64,000 bases of DNA from Verrucomicrobiaceae bacterium (GTDB taxonomy: Bacteria; Verrucomicrobiota; Verrucomicrobiia; Verrucomicrobiales; Verrucomicrobiaceae), in assembly GCA_024232965.1 (NCBI GenBank), contig JACKQF010000001.1:62001-126000 (forward strand), in the 5' to 3' direction. The position numbers were made by a program, and so were the translations under genes. Shown here piece after piece: positions 33,230-43,900 of the stretch. The notes beneath the pieces are model-generated. The model did no database searches and had not been told where the DNA came from. It saw only the letters and a program-made list of their open reading frames with translations. The first letter of the stretch is position 1. Each line of letters starts with the position of its first letter.

Positions 33230-34631
33230 AACCAAGATCCTCTGCACTCTGGGGCCCACCACAGAGGAGTTAGAGATGATCTCCCGGCTTATTAATGAAG
33301 GTGCTGACATCTTCCGCCTGAATATGAGCCATGCCTCCCATGACTGGGTGCGCACCGTCTATAGCCGGATCCGAACGGCGGCGGAGTCTGCGCGGCGGGA
33401 GATCGCCATTCTGATGGATTTGACGGGGCCATCCATCCGCACTGGGGATGTCGATCAGCCTTGGGATCTGAAAGTGGGTGATAACGTCGAACTGCGAATC
33501 GATTCAGGCATATCGGCATCCATGCCGCTTTCCACGACCGTGAATTATCCGGGCCTGGGGCGGGATTTGAAGGTCGGGGACGTCATCTACATTGACGGTG
33601 GCATGATTCAGCTCCGCTCGACCTCTGTTGATGCTAGACGCGTCGTGGGTACGGTGATGACGCAGGGGCTCATGAAGAGTCGCCGACACATCAATCTACC
33701 AGGTGTGCCCGTACGGCTACCTCCGCTCACCGCAAAGGACTACGTGGATCTGGATTTGGGGATCGAACTCGGGGTGGATTTTTTTGCGCTTAGCTTTGCC
33801 CGAGAACCTGGGCACCTGGAGCATCTGAAGCTTTTGCTGGAACAAAAAGGCAGCAAGGCACGAGTTATCGCCAAGATTGAAAACCAGCAGGCTCTGGAAA
33901 ACATCGATCTGATTGTTCAGGCGTCGGGCGGGGTCATGGTGGCGCGGGGAGATCTGGGCAGCGAGTGCCCGCTGGAGGATCTGCCGATCATTCAACGCCA
34001 CATCATTGAGCGTTGCTCCTACCATGGGCGCAAGGTGATCGTGGCCACGCAGATGCTGGAGAGCATGATCGAAAATCCAGTGCCGACGCGCGCAGAAGTG
34101 ACGGATATTTTCAATGCAGTAATCGAGCAGGTGGACTGCGTGATGCTCAGTGGCGAGACAAGCGTTGGTCGTTATCCCGAGAAGTGTGTGGAGGTCCTGG
34201 ATAAGGTCATCCGCAAGACCGAGGAGCGCTATCCCTCCGGCCGATTTGCCTCGGATGCGCCGCTGAAGAGCAGCAAGGACAAGACGGTCAAGGCGGCTGT
34301 GGGTTTGGCGAATTCCATCATGGGTTCGCGTCTCTTGGTCTTTACGCTGCGCGGGATCATGGCGCATTTGCTGGCACATCAACGGCCGGAGTTTGCGCCG
34401 ATTTTTGCGTTCACTCCGCATTTGCATGTAAGTCGGACATTGGTGACCGCTCGCGGCGTGCATCCACAGGTCATGGACTTTGTCGAGGGCAAGCCTGAGG
34501 AGACCATTGAGCAGGCGCTGGCAGTCCTGCGCGATAAGGGACTCGTCAAACCTGGCGACCCGGTGATCATCCTCAGCGACGCGCTGTATGCGAACGCGAA
34601 CGTGGATGCAATCATGCTGCGAGAGGCGTGA
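33216..34631 (+). CDS. pyk: Pyruvate kinase
   Basis: The 471-residue product starts at ATG 33216 (MSMRKTKILCTLGPTTEE), inside the end of glgX in another frame. It shows RLNMSHASHDW, MDLTGPSIRTG, the catalytic lysine block RVIAKIENQQAL, MVARGDLGSE and VIVATQMLESMIENPVPTRA, all diagnostic. It converts phosphoenolpyruvate and ADP to pyruvate and ATP in the cytoplasm. The C-terminal allosteric domain is present. The 14 bp overlap with glgX implies translational coupling. Confidence 0.95.
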   Translation: MSMRKTKILCTLGPTTEELEMISRLINEGADIFRLNMSHASHDWVRTVYSRIRTAAESARREIAILMDLTGPSIRTGDVDQPWDLKVGDNVELRIDSGISASMPLSTTVNYPGLGRDLKVGDVIYIDGGMIQLRSTSVDARRVVGTVMTQGLMKSRRHINLPGVPVRLPPLTAKDYVDLDLGIELGVDFFALSFAREPGHLEHLKLLLEQKGSKARVIAKIENQQALENIDLIVQASGGVMVARGDLGSECPLEDLPIIQRHIIERCSYHGRKVIVATQMLESMIENPVPTRAEVTDIFNAVIEQVDCVMLSGETSVGRYPEKCVEVLDKVIRKTEERYPSGRFASDAPLKSSKDKTVKAAVGLANSIMGSRLLVFTLRGIMAHLLAHQRPEFAPIFAFTPHLHVSRTLVTARGVHPQVMDFVEGKPEETIEQALAVLRDKGLVKPGDPVIILSDALYANANVDAIMLREA

Positions 34632-34697
34632 GGGGCGATTTGTTGCCTGTTGACAGATGCCTTGCCTCCTGGGCCGAAATGAGGCACCCTAGGCGCG

Positions 34698-37100
34698 ATG
34701 TTTGATTCGATCCGGGTGATGCTAGCCTGTGTCGTGTGTGCCACCGTGCTGCTTTTTCCGCCGCAGGCTGCGGCCACACTACCGGCGGGGTTTGCGCAGT
34801 CGCAGATGGCGACTGGGTTGACGAGTCCTACGTCCATCCACATGCTGCCAGATGGTCGTGTGCTGGTGGCGGAGCAGACGGGCGAACTGCGGATGATCAA
34901 GGATGGCGTGTTGCTGCCCACGCCCGTGGCCGTGTTTGACGTGCATACCTATGAGGAGCGCGGGCTTTTGGGCATCACATCTCATCCAGACTTTGCCAAC
35001 AACGGCTGGATCTACGTCTATCACACGGCGCGGCTCCCTACGCCGCACAATCGCCTCAGCCGATTTCACCTCGTCGGGGATCTCATGGCATCGGGCACGG
35101 AGCAGATCCTGGCCGATTTTCAGGATATTGCCGCCAAGGTGCGCTGGCACATGGGGGGGCATTTGGAGTTTGATGAGGACGGGAAGCTTTTCCTGACTGT
35201 TGGCATTCATGAGGACAACAGCACTGCCCAACCCCTGACGACTCCGCTGGGAAAAATCCTCCGCTTCAACGATGATGGCAGCATCCCCACCGACAATCCG
35301 TTTTACAATCAGACCACGGGGCTGAGTCGGGCGATCTGGGCGCGGGGGTTGCGCAATACGTTCTCCTTTGCTATCGACAATGAGCACGGTCTCATCGTTG
35401 GCCATGATGTTGGCTCCGAAGAGCAGGGGTTCGAGGAGGTGAATAGCATTATCCGCGGGGGAAACTACGGCTGGCCTGTGCATGAGGGCTACTCCACGGA
35501 GGCGGGATTTCAGTCTCCCCTCTATGCCTATCCCCATGCCGGGGCGGATGCCTGCACGATCGGTGGGGTTTTTTATCCGCATGAACAGACCCACTTTCCA
35601 GCGCAGTATCGCGGCAAGTATTTCTTCGCGGAGTTTGTGCATGGCTGGATCAAGTCCATGGACATGCACGCCACTGTCCCGCGCGATACTCTGACCACTT
35701 TTGGAACCGGGCTCGGGAACATCACCGGTATGACGATGGCTGCGGACGGCAGCATCTGGTATCTGCTGCGCGGGGCTGGTGCCAACGGGAATCTGGAGTC
35801 CGGGAAAGGGCGCGTGATGCGAATCTACTACACCGCCAGCAGCGCTCCCACGGTCAGTGTCCCGCCCTCTGATGCGCTCGCCAGCGTTGGGGAAGATGCG
35901 CAGTTCACACTGGAGGTAGATGGCGTGGCTCCGTTCTCCTTTCAATGGCAGCGCAATGGGGTGGATATCCCGGGTGCGACGAATCAGATCTTGATCGTGC
36001 CCGCCGTTGTCATTGGGGACAATGGGGCGCAGTTCCGCTGCGTGGTGACGAATGCCTTTGATTCAGTGATCAGCGATCCTGGGACACTGAGTGTCACGAC
36101 GAATCAACGCCCAACGGCTAGCATCGATTCCCCGGTCGATGGAACCCTGTATTCGGCGGGTGATACGCTGACGGTCACAGGCTCGGGGCTGGATGCGGAG
36201 GATGGGGCATTGGCGGCGGGATCGATGACGTGGCGCATTGATTTTCATCATGCCAGCCACGTGCACCCATTCCGGCAGGAGGAGGCGGGAGTCTCCAGCG
36301 TGACCTTTTCCGTGCCTCAGGATGGGCACAATGATGCGACAAATGTGTGGTTTCGAGTTTACCTGACGGTGGAAGATAGCGCGGGGCTGCGGCGCACCGT
36401 GTTCCGTGATTATCATCCGCGCACCGTTGAGCTGACGATCCATAGCAATCCGCCAGGGCTGAGCTTCCATATCAACAACCTGGTACACTCGACGCCCTTC
36501 ACCTTCACGACCGTGGTCGGCGTGCTGCACAAGATCGAGGTCCTGGGCGGGCAGTCGCAGGCCGGGATGGATCAACGCTGGTTTTTCAATTCGTGGGGAG
36601 ACAGTGCCGACGGAGCCTTGAGATTTCTTGAGGTGCCAACCACGACCGATGCGTACTCGATCCAGTTTCATCAGGAGCATCAAGTGGGCGGTACGGGGAT
36701 CGGGATGCCGGGCTTTGGAACGAAATCGAGCGCCACAAGCCCCGGCAAGGCCTTTGATGGGGACATTGCCACCTTCTTTAAGGGCGCGAAGTCGACGGGA
36801 TCATGGACGGGCCTTTGGCGGGGGGATGTGGTTAGGGATCGCATCGTTAAAATCCGTTACCGCCCCAAAGCGGGCGCGGCTTCCTCGATGCGGGGCGGCG
36901 TTTTCCAATCGGCCAGTGATTCTGCCTTCGTCATCGGCGTGCGAGAGATCGCAAAAATCACCAGCACTCCCAAGAACAACGAGTGGTCAGAGATTATTCT
37001 GCCCACTCCGGTCAATCCGATGGCCATCCGGTATCTGGGGCCAGCGGGAAGTTTCGGTCAGGTGGCGGAGATTGAGTTTTACACAGACGCGGCACCGTAA
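34698..37100 (+). CDS. Secreted PQQ-dependent sugar dehydrogenase-like protein with Ig and discoidin-like domains
   Basis: The 800-residue product has a signal peptide (ending near PPQAAAT). Residues ~30-385 form a GSDH/Glc-dehydrogenase propeller: HMGGHLEFDEDGKLFLTVG, GLRNTFSFAIDNEHGLIVG, GGNYGWPVHEG. Residues ~395-470 are an Ig domain (FSFQWQRNGVDIPGATN), followed by a Big-like domain and a C-terminal discoidin-like sandwich (~690-800). It may oxidise sugars or act as a binding scaffold outside the cytoplasm; whether PQQ is bound cannot be judged. The gene follows pyk by 66 bp. Confidence 0.8.
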   Translation: MFDSIRVMLACVVCATVLLFPPQAAATLPAGFAQSQMATGLTSPTSIHMLPDGRVLVAEQTGELRMIKDGVLLPTPVAVFDVHTYEERGLLGITSHPDFANNGWIYVYHTARLPTPHNRLSRFHLVGDLMASGTEQILADFQDIAAKVRWHMGGHLEFDEDGKLFLTVGIHEDNSTAQPLTTPLGKILRFNDDGSIPTDNPFYNQTTGLSRAIWARGLRNTFSFAIDNEHGLIVGHDVGSEEQGFEEVNSIIRGGNYGWPVHEGYSTEAGFQSPLYAYPHAGADACTIGGVFYPHEQTHFPAQYRGKYFFAEFVHGWIKSMDMHATVPRDTLTTFGTGLGNITGMTMAADGSIWYLLRGAGANGNLESGKGRVMRIYYTASSAPTVSVPPSDALASVGEDAQFTLEVDGVAPFSFQWQRNGVDIPGATNQILIVPAVVIGDNGAQFRCVVTNAFDSVISDPGTLSVTTNQRPTASIDSPVDGTLYSAGDTLTVTGSGLDAEDGALAAGSMTWRIDFHHASHVHPFRQEEAGVSSVTFSVPQDGHNDATNVWFRVYLTVEDSAGLRRTVFRDYHPRTVELTIHSNPPGLSFHINNLVHSTPFTFTTVVGVLHKIEVLGGQSQAGMDQRWFFNSWGDSADGALRFLEVPTTTDAYSIQFHQEHQVGGTGIGMPGFGTKSSATSPGKAFDGDIATFFKGAKSTGSWTGLWRGDVVRDRIVKIRYRPKAGAASSMRGGVFQSASDSAFVIGVREIAKITSTPKNNEWSEIILPTPVNPMAIRYLGPAGSFGQVAEIEFYTDAAP

Positions 37101-37133
37101 TCGGGTTCCTGCGCAGTTGCATTCTCAGCAGCG

Positions 37134-38228
37134 ATGCGCATGGGTCCCGGCTCGATGTCTCCGGAATCCCTAAAGTCTACTGACTCACTCGCGATTGAAT
37201 GCGGGTCGGCGCGGATTTGGCGTTGGGTGGTGGTTGTTTCGGTATTCGGGTGGATGGTGGCAATACTGCTGGGGCATTTCTGCGGGACGCGCAGTTATTG
37301 GGTCGCACCTTTCCTGTTTGTGCCCAAGGTCTGGGTAGCGGGGCTCTTTTTGCTCTTGGCTGTGCCGGGGTTTTGGTGGGGACGTCGTTGGATGGGGCTG
37401 CTCCCGGGCCTAGCTTTTTTCCATGCGGTGGTTTTGCTGGAGTGGCGAACACCCGTGCCAGCGCGGGCGAGTTCGGGCAGGCCTAAGCTGCGGTTGGTGA
37501 CCAGCAATCGCGGGGCGCAAGATGGAGCTTCCTGGGTTCGCTGGATCGCGAAGGTGAAGCCTGACGTGGTGGCGATGCAAGATGTGGGCGGCTGGCCCAA
37601 AATGGCAGCCCTGACGCCAGACGTTGCGGGCTTGCCTCACCTGATTCGGATTGGGGAGCATGCCGTGGCCAGCCGATACCCAATCCGCCGAACGATGCCT
37701 CTCGCGCCTCTGGCCTCGATCACCAATGGACCGCTGGGGTACCTGCCGTGCTTGAAAGTGGAACTTGATGTGGAGGGTAGGACGGTTGTGGTCTATTCCA
37801 TCCACATCCGCTCCCCTCGGAGTCATTTTCAGAGCTATCGATCCTGGAAAGTGTGGCGGTCGCCCAATCGGTCGGCGGCGCTGAGCCGTTATTGGATTGA
37901 GCAGGAGAAGGTATTGCAGATGCTGTTGATATTGATTCGTGCCGAGAAAGATCCGGTAGTGGTCGTGGGGGATCTGAATGTGCCCGACGTGGGACCGCTT
38001 TACCAGGAGGTCACCAGAACCCTGCAGGACGCGCACCAGAGGGCAGGGCAGGGTTATGGTTACACCTTCCCGGGGGATCTCACGTCGTGGCTGGCAGGTG
38101 GCGCGCCCTGGCTGCGGATCGACTACATTCTGCCGGACCCCTCTTGGCGAGTCCTGTCCTGCACGGTGCAAGACGACGCATTAGGCTCCCAGCACCGAGC
38201 CGTTTTGGCTGACCTTGAGTTGCGGTGA
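37134..38228 (+). CDS. Membrane-anchored endonuclease/exonuclease/phosphatase-family protein
   Basis: The 364-residue product has three hydrophobic segments (residues ~29-48, 58-82, 85-103), then an EEP-fold domain: KLRLVTSNRG, KPDVVAMQDVGG, VVYSIHIRSP, VVVVGDLNVPD and a terminal SQHRAVLADLEL. The Asp-Asn and Ser-x-His motifs are those of metal-dependent phosphoesterases. The catalytic domain is therefore tethered to the membrane and may act on nucleic acid or phospholipid. A downstream hairpin (38252-38273) may end transcription. Confidence 0.82.
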   Translation: MRMGPGSMSPESLKSTDSLAIECGSARIWRWVVVVSVFGWMVAILLGHFCGTRSYWVAPFLFVPKVWVAGLFLLLAVPGFWWGRRWMGLLPGLAFFHAVVLLEWRTPVPARASSGRPKLRLVTSNRGAQDGASWVRWIAKVKPDVVAMQDVGGWPKMAALTPDVAGLPHLIRIGEHAVASRYPIRRTMPLAPLASITNGPLGYLPCLKVELDVEGRTVVVYSIHIRSPRSHFQSYRSWKVWRSPNRSAALSRYWIEQEKVLQMLLILIRAEKDPVVVVGDLNVPDVGPLYQEVTRTLQDAHQRAGQGYGYTFPGDLTSWLAGGAPWLRIDYILPDPSWRVLSCTVQDDALGSQHRAVLADLELR

Positions 38229-38251
38229 GGGGGGCTTCTACATAAAGAGTG

Positions 38252-38273
38252 ATGCAGGTTTTCTAGCCTGCGT
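38252..38273. terminator. Weak hairpin after the EEP-family gene
   Basis: ATGCAGG and CCTGCGT pair over 7 bp (one G-T) around an 8 nt loop, 23 nt after the stop. No T-run follows, so the terminator role is uncertain. Confidence 0.3.
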
Positions 38274-38439
38274 CCCCCCGCTGGCCCACGGCCCTCAGTC
38301 CGGGTGACTTTGGGATGATGAGAGCTTGGGGATATTCTTGCAGGCAACTCACCTGGCGGCGCCAGTGCATTCCCCTGTGCAACGGGGACCTTCGCACGAC
38401 TTGTTCCGCAACGTCTTTTGCGCCTTGCTGCCCGATGAC

Positions 38440-39769
38440 CTGCTCGAATTCATTGATTACACCCTCAAGGGCACTGGCAACGTGCTAACTTCCGGGCCTG
38501 CGGGTAGCGCTGCGGATGCTTCTGAATCCCTGGATCTGCTGGCTCGGGAAGGGGATGCGATGGCCCCTGGGGCGCTAACGGGAACGTTCATGGACTGCCG
38601 CCTGTCTGACACGGGCAAAGGCTTCTTCCTCAGTTAGGCTTCGGGCGTTTCGGTGACCACGGCGAACGATTATCTGGGTCTCGTCGATGATGGACTCGCC
38701 GTCAGCGGTTACACTCGAGGGGGCGATCGGTTCGCCACCTTGTATCGCGGGCTCCCGGTACAGAGCGGTGGGGATGTGGCCTGTTTTCCAGCGACGCAAA
38801 AAATCGTTGGTGGAGTGACCGCTGCCAATGATACCGGGATCTGCTGCGTGGATGGCAATACCCCGTGACGAGCACGCTGGCGCAAGAGGGAGCGGTGATC
38901 ACGGGCACCATGAAAGTGGGCACGGTGAGCAGTCGCGTCGTGGTGAGCGAAAGCGGCACCGCCGTGTTTCATGCGGCGTTGACGGGCGTTCCGCTGACAG
39001 CGAATCAGGGCATCTTTGAGCAGAGCGTGAGTTAGGGCAGCAGTCCGGTAACGGTGGCGCTGAAGTCCGCAGTGGCTGCGGGGACGGGTGGTGCCTTGTT
39101 AAATGCCTTTGCGGGCGAGAGTGTGGACCCCAATGGCAATGCGCTGATCGAGGCGACGCTGAAAACTAGTACGGCTTTGGGTGTCACCGCCGCCAATGAT
39201 GAAGGCCTGTGGGCAGAACGTGGGGGCACTAGAGTTGGTGATCCGCGAAGGAGATGCGGTGGCGGATGCGCAACTCAGTCGCGTGGATCGCCATGTTTAC
39301 TTGGCCGACGGCACCGTCGTCGCCCGTGGCTTGCTGAAGGGTGCTGGAGTGGGAACGCTCAACGACGGCGTTGTCTTTTCCGTCTCGCCGTTGGGGGGCG
39401 GTGCTTTTGCGGGAGGGGGATACCGTTGCGGAATTCGGCGGATCGCAGATTTCGGTGCTGACGAGGTTTGACGTTAGTTCTACCGGTGAGTGGGTGGCCT
39501 TCTTCACTCTCGTCAGCGGAAGTGGCGATGCGAGCGCCGTGAACAACATCGCTCTAGCCAAGGGCACCGTGGGAGTTGCTGCCCCTAGCCTGACACTGCG
39601 CAAGGGAGATGCCTATTTCCTCAGTGGTTTGGTAAAAACGTTGTACGGTTTCCTCCTGACCGATGGTGTCGCAAACACCGCCGGCGGAACGGGTGGACAT
39701 GGCAACGCGGTGAACAACGCCGGACTCTACTTCAGCGATAGCACTCAGGGCATCTTTGTGGGGCCGTAA
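38440..39769 (+). pseudogene. Decayed copy of the C-terminal NxxG-type module (paralogue of 47.9-49.3 kb)
   Basis: Stitched frames match the C-terminal ~470 residues of the giant protein ending at 49298, often nearly word for word (LLAREGDAMAPG, GKGFFLS, NDYLGLVDDG, DPNGNALIEATLK, YFSDSTQGIFVGP). It is disabled by two nonsense codons, TAG at 38635 where the paralogue has CAG, and TAG at 39034 where it has TCA. Frameshifts lie near 38865 (1 nt lost), 39228 (2 nt lost) and 39400, and four residues (GQIA-like) are missing near the end. No signal peptide or N-terminal domains precede it. It is a partial duplication or the remains of a third such protein. Confidence 0.92.
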
Positions 39770-40913
39770 AATGGAGCATCTTTTGTTTCGCCTGGAGGCA
39801 TGGCTTTCGAGGAGTGTAAATCGCCATGTCCCGAGTACGGAACTGGTGGATACGCCTCGGCAAGTGTCTTTTGGGCGCTGTGAATGAGGCGCAACGGGTT
39901 GCCGTTAACTCTTATTCTTGCTTCGCCGTATTGCCCTCCTTCGCCGGCTTGACGTTCTTGCGCGACCCTAGCTCCGCGGTCCGCGACCCGAGAGCATGGA
40001 TTCCGTTTTGCCTCGGAGTTAGTGCACGGTGGTGGGAGCTGCGGAGCGTGTCGGGCATGACCAGACCGAAAACCCCGAGCCTCCGCCGCTGTGTTCCAGT
40101 TGTTCCGATCGCTCGCCCAGTAATTCAGACACTCTTGTCTGCAAGTTCATCCCGACGGCAGGCCGATTTCGGCTTGCTGCCAGAATGCAATGGTGAAGAC
40201 ATGAGTTTCTGAATCACGTATTTTGCATCGGCGTCTGCTGTCTAGGCCCCCAAAAAAATGACTCATGGACTGATCGATCATTGTCTGAAAGTGTGCGGAT
40301 GCGCATAAGTCAAAACACGTTGGCATAAGCAAGTGGCGATGGGTAGCCTTGGCCCTATGTGCTAGATCGCGAAGCTGTGGCGTCTCGCGACCGCGAATTT
40401 TCGAATCTGTGCGACGCCGCAAGGGTGCTCTGGGCAGGGGTGAAGATGATTGGTTGATTCACAGAGCCGCCCTGCTGGCATGGATGAAGGAGTTTTCGTC
40501 ACTACAACTAGGTTGTGGAAGACGCTCGCCGCCGAGCGCCAAGGCTGGTGTTTCTACGTCTGATGGACCCCAATCCGAGTTGAGGTATGGGGATTTGGCG
40601 AAGGTTGGTGCACCAGTTTTGATTTTTTTCGAAAAAATTTACGGACAGGTGAAACGCCCGCAAAAAAACCGGGACTGGTATGGGGGCACACCTCCCTTAC
40701 ACCCACCTTTCTACGCCCAGCACTCTGCCCGTTGACATTTCTCACCATGAAAACCACTCCACGCCGTCTCTTCGCCCTGCTTGCCAGAACCAGCTGGGTT
40801 CGAGCGGCTCGCCTACCATTGGGAAGCCGAGGTGCAGCAACGGTTTGGCAATGAACAGCACGATTCATTCTCAGACCAGAACACCGCGCAGTTACCCTTA
40901 TCCCCAAGACTCA
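39770..40913. other. 1.1 kb region without a convincing gene
   Basis: I find no protein-like frame. One palindromic repeat lies at 40125-40142. CGTTGAC at 40730-40736 precedes an ATG at 40747 by 17 nt; that ATG opens a 35-codon frame (40747-40854) with a leader-like start (MKTTPRRLFALLART) that ends before the real giant gene. This may be the promoter region and 5' leader of the giant gene. A frame at 39826-40212 is Arg/Ser-rich and not credible. Confidence 0.5.
40125..40142. repeat. Dispersed palindrome, copy at 40.1 kb
   Basis: TCAGACA-CTCT-TGTCTGC, differing at the first base from the GCAGACA-N4-TGTCTGC core seen at 10296 and 26287. Here it lies in non-coding DNA after the pseudogene. Confidence 0.55.
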
Positions 40914-43900
40914 ATGAACATGTTCATCCCTCATCTCGGCAGAACGATTGGTGCCTTCCTGGCCAGCGCTTTCCTGCTTTACGCTTCATCGGTATCGGCA
41001 CGTGGAGTCAGATCCGGCTTCACCACCAATGGGGGCACCCTTGCGGCCAACGATGATGGATCCACGGGGGTTGTGCCTTTTGGGTTCACCATTGACATGT
41101 TTGGCACCAATTATTCGGGTTGTTACGTCAACAACAACGGTAACATCACTTTTGATGCGGCGCTGAGCACATTTGTTCCCACTGACATCTCTGCTCTTGG
41201 GGTCAAGATCATCGCTCCCTATTGGACGGATGTGGATACGCGAGGCGTGGGCTCAGGTTTGGTCAGCTACGGTCAAGGGACGGTTGGCGGCCGTCCGGCG
41301 TGGGCGGCAACCTGGGATCATGTGGGCTACTTCAATCAGGGGGTAGACAAGCTCAATACCTATCAAGTGGTTATCATTGAGCGCTCGGACGTGGCTGTGG
41401 GGGCCTTCGACATCGAGTTCAACTACGATTCGATTCAATACGATTTCACGTCGAACGCTTATGCTCGGGCTGGATTCACCAACGGCTCTACGGTCTCCTA
41501 TGAACTGCCTGGTTCGGGGATTCCAGGAGCCTTTCTGGATTCGAGTCCGACAGCTATCGTTGATCAGACAGACAAGACCTACCCTTCCGTCAATGGTGCC
41601 ATCACCGGACCGCCTGGAGTGACAACGAACGCCGCCACGGTAGTAACCCCAAGTAGCGCCACGCTGAACGCCAGTGTCAATCCCAACAGCCTCGCGACGA
41701 CGGTTGTCTTTGAGTATGGCACCAGTCCCACTCTGGCGGGGGCGACGACGACTGCCACGCAGAACCTGCCCGCAGGGGCTCTGGCGGTGCCAGTGAGTCA
41801 GGCGATCACGGGGTTGCCGCCAGGTGCTCCCTATTATTTCCGGGTCAGTGCAACGAATAGCAATAACACCAGTACAGGTAATATCCTCAGCTTCACCCTG
41901 CAGCCTGCCGTCACCAACGTCAATCCCGCCAGCGGTAATCTTGCGGGAGGCACCACCGTGACCATTACAGGCACTAACTTCACCGGAGCCACTGCTGTGA
42001 GCTTTGGTGGCACTGCGGCGACTTCGTTCTCCGTTGCGAACGGCAGCACCATTTCCGCCGTCGCCCCCGCGCATGCGGCTGGTGTCGTCAGCGTCCTGGT
42101 GACCACATCGGGAGGTTCCAACGTGGCGAATTCGCTCTTCACCTATGTTGCGCTGCCCGATTACACCGTCACTACGACGGGAAATGCCATTGTTGTCACG
42201 GACGTCATGGGCAATGGCGACACACTTGCAGTGTCCGAGCAGAGTGCGGGCAACATCACGTTTGCCGCTGCGGGTCGATACTTTAGCGTGGACGGTGGAG
42301 CCGTCATCTCTGGGAATTCTGGCAGTCTTTCCCTCACCAGCGTGACCACCATCACGGTCAATGCGGCGGCAGGTGCGGACACGATCAACGTGGGTGCCTT
42401 CAGCGGCACTAGCTTCCCCAGCCTGACCCTCAATAGCGGCACCGGCAACGACACGGTGAACCTGAACGGCGACATCACCTTCGCTGCGAATGCGAACTTG
42501 GACGTGGACTTGCAGAATGATGATGCCACGCCGGGTGCCGACCAGATTGTCATCGGGGCGGGCACGGATCTGATCACTTCCGGTAGCGGCGCCATCACGA
42601 TGAAGGCGAGCACCACGGTCAATATGACCGCAGGCAGCGGCACCCTGCGGACTGAGAATGGGGACATCACCCTGGAGGGCAACCAGCAGGCCACCCCCCA
42701 ACCCGGCGCCTTCTACGGCGTCGTCTTGGGTGGGCTTGGGTCGCGACTGGTCGAGGCAACCGGATCCGGAAACATCGTGATGAAAGGCCGCGGGGGTGTG
42801 TCGGGGACCTTCGGCGTCGGCATTGCCATTGAGCCAGCAACCGTGAGAACCAACACCGGCAACATCACGATGGTGGGAACCGGAGCACAATCGGCGGCCA
42901 ATTTAGGCAGCGGCATCCAACTGGGCTTTGGCACCGTGGAAAGCACGGGCGGCGGTTCCATTGACCTGACTGGAACTGGCGACGGCACGGGACTGCGCGC
43001 CAAAGGGATCAATTTTGCTGGTTTCGTGCGCACGACTGGAGCGGGGGCCATTACGCTGACCGGCACGGGCAGCTCGACGGGCTCTGGGTCAGAGAATTAC
43101 GGAGTCGATCTTCACGATGACACGGCGGTAACCATCGACGGCAGCGGCTTGCTCACGGTCAACGCCAACGGGGGAGCCAATGCGTCCCCGGCCTTCCATA
43201 CCTCCACTGGCACTAATCTAATGGGCTACGACGGCGTCAACCCATACTCGGGCAACATTATCGTCAATGCCGACTCGATGAGTATCGCCAACGCCGTGAT
43301 CCGGACTACAGGCACCGCCACCCTGCGCCAGAAGACAAATGGCACCCTGATCAATCTCGGCGATGCGGATAGCGCAGGCTTGCTCGGCCTGACGGATGCG
43401 GAACTCGACCAAGTCACCGCCGGCACCCTCGTCATCGGCGATGCGAACAGCGGCGCGATCACCATCAGGGCGGTCATCAGCCCGGCCAACTATAAGATCC
43501 TCGACATCCAGAAAGGCGTTGCCTTCTCCGCCACGGGCGGCTTCGACTCCGATGTCACCTCGGCGGCAGTGTATGAACGGATCAAGGCGAACGGTGCGGT
43601 CTCGATTAACACCAGCGCCACACTGACCGCGACGGCCCTCGGCGGCTTCGTTCCGGCGGCGTTGGATGCCTTCACCATCCTCGACAATGTCTCTGCCAGC
43701 ACCACGACAGGGAACTTCAGTGGCAAACCGGAAGGCACGCTCGTCGCCATCGGCGGAGTGAACGAGCGGATCAGTTACGCGGCAGGCACCGGCAATGACG
43801 TGGTGCTTCAGTCGGCCGCTCCGACTGTCACCGCCATGACCGGGACCCTGGCCAGCACTAGCCCGATACTCACCATCACCGGCACAAACTTTGACACGAC

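Noticed and set aside
39826..40212. 128-codon open frame in the gap after the pseudogene
   Set aside because: Composition is Arg/Ser-rich, there is no ribosome-binding signal and no family resemblance; it contains a palindromic repeat.
40747..40854. 35-codon frame starting MKTTPRRLFALLART
   Set aside because: Leader-like start, but it ends after 35 codons in an unrelated sequence and overlaps the upstream extension of the giant gene in another frame; I could not show that it is translated.
41253..42890. 545-codon open frame on the minus strand
   Set aside because: It is antisense to the Gly/Thr/Asn-rich giant gene, where repetitive GC-rich codons keep the opposite frames open; the translation is low-complexity and not protein-like.
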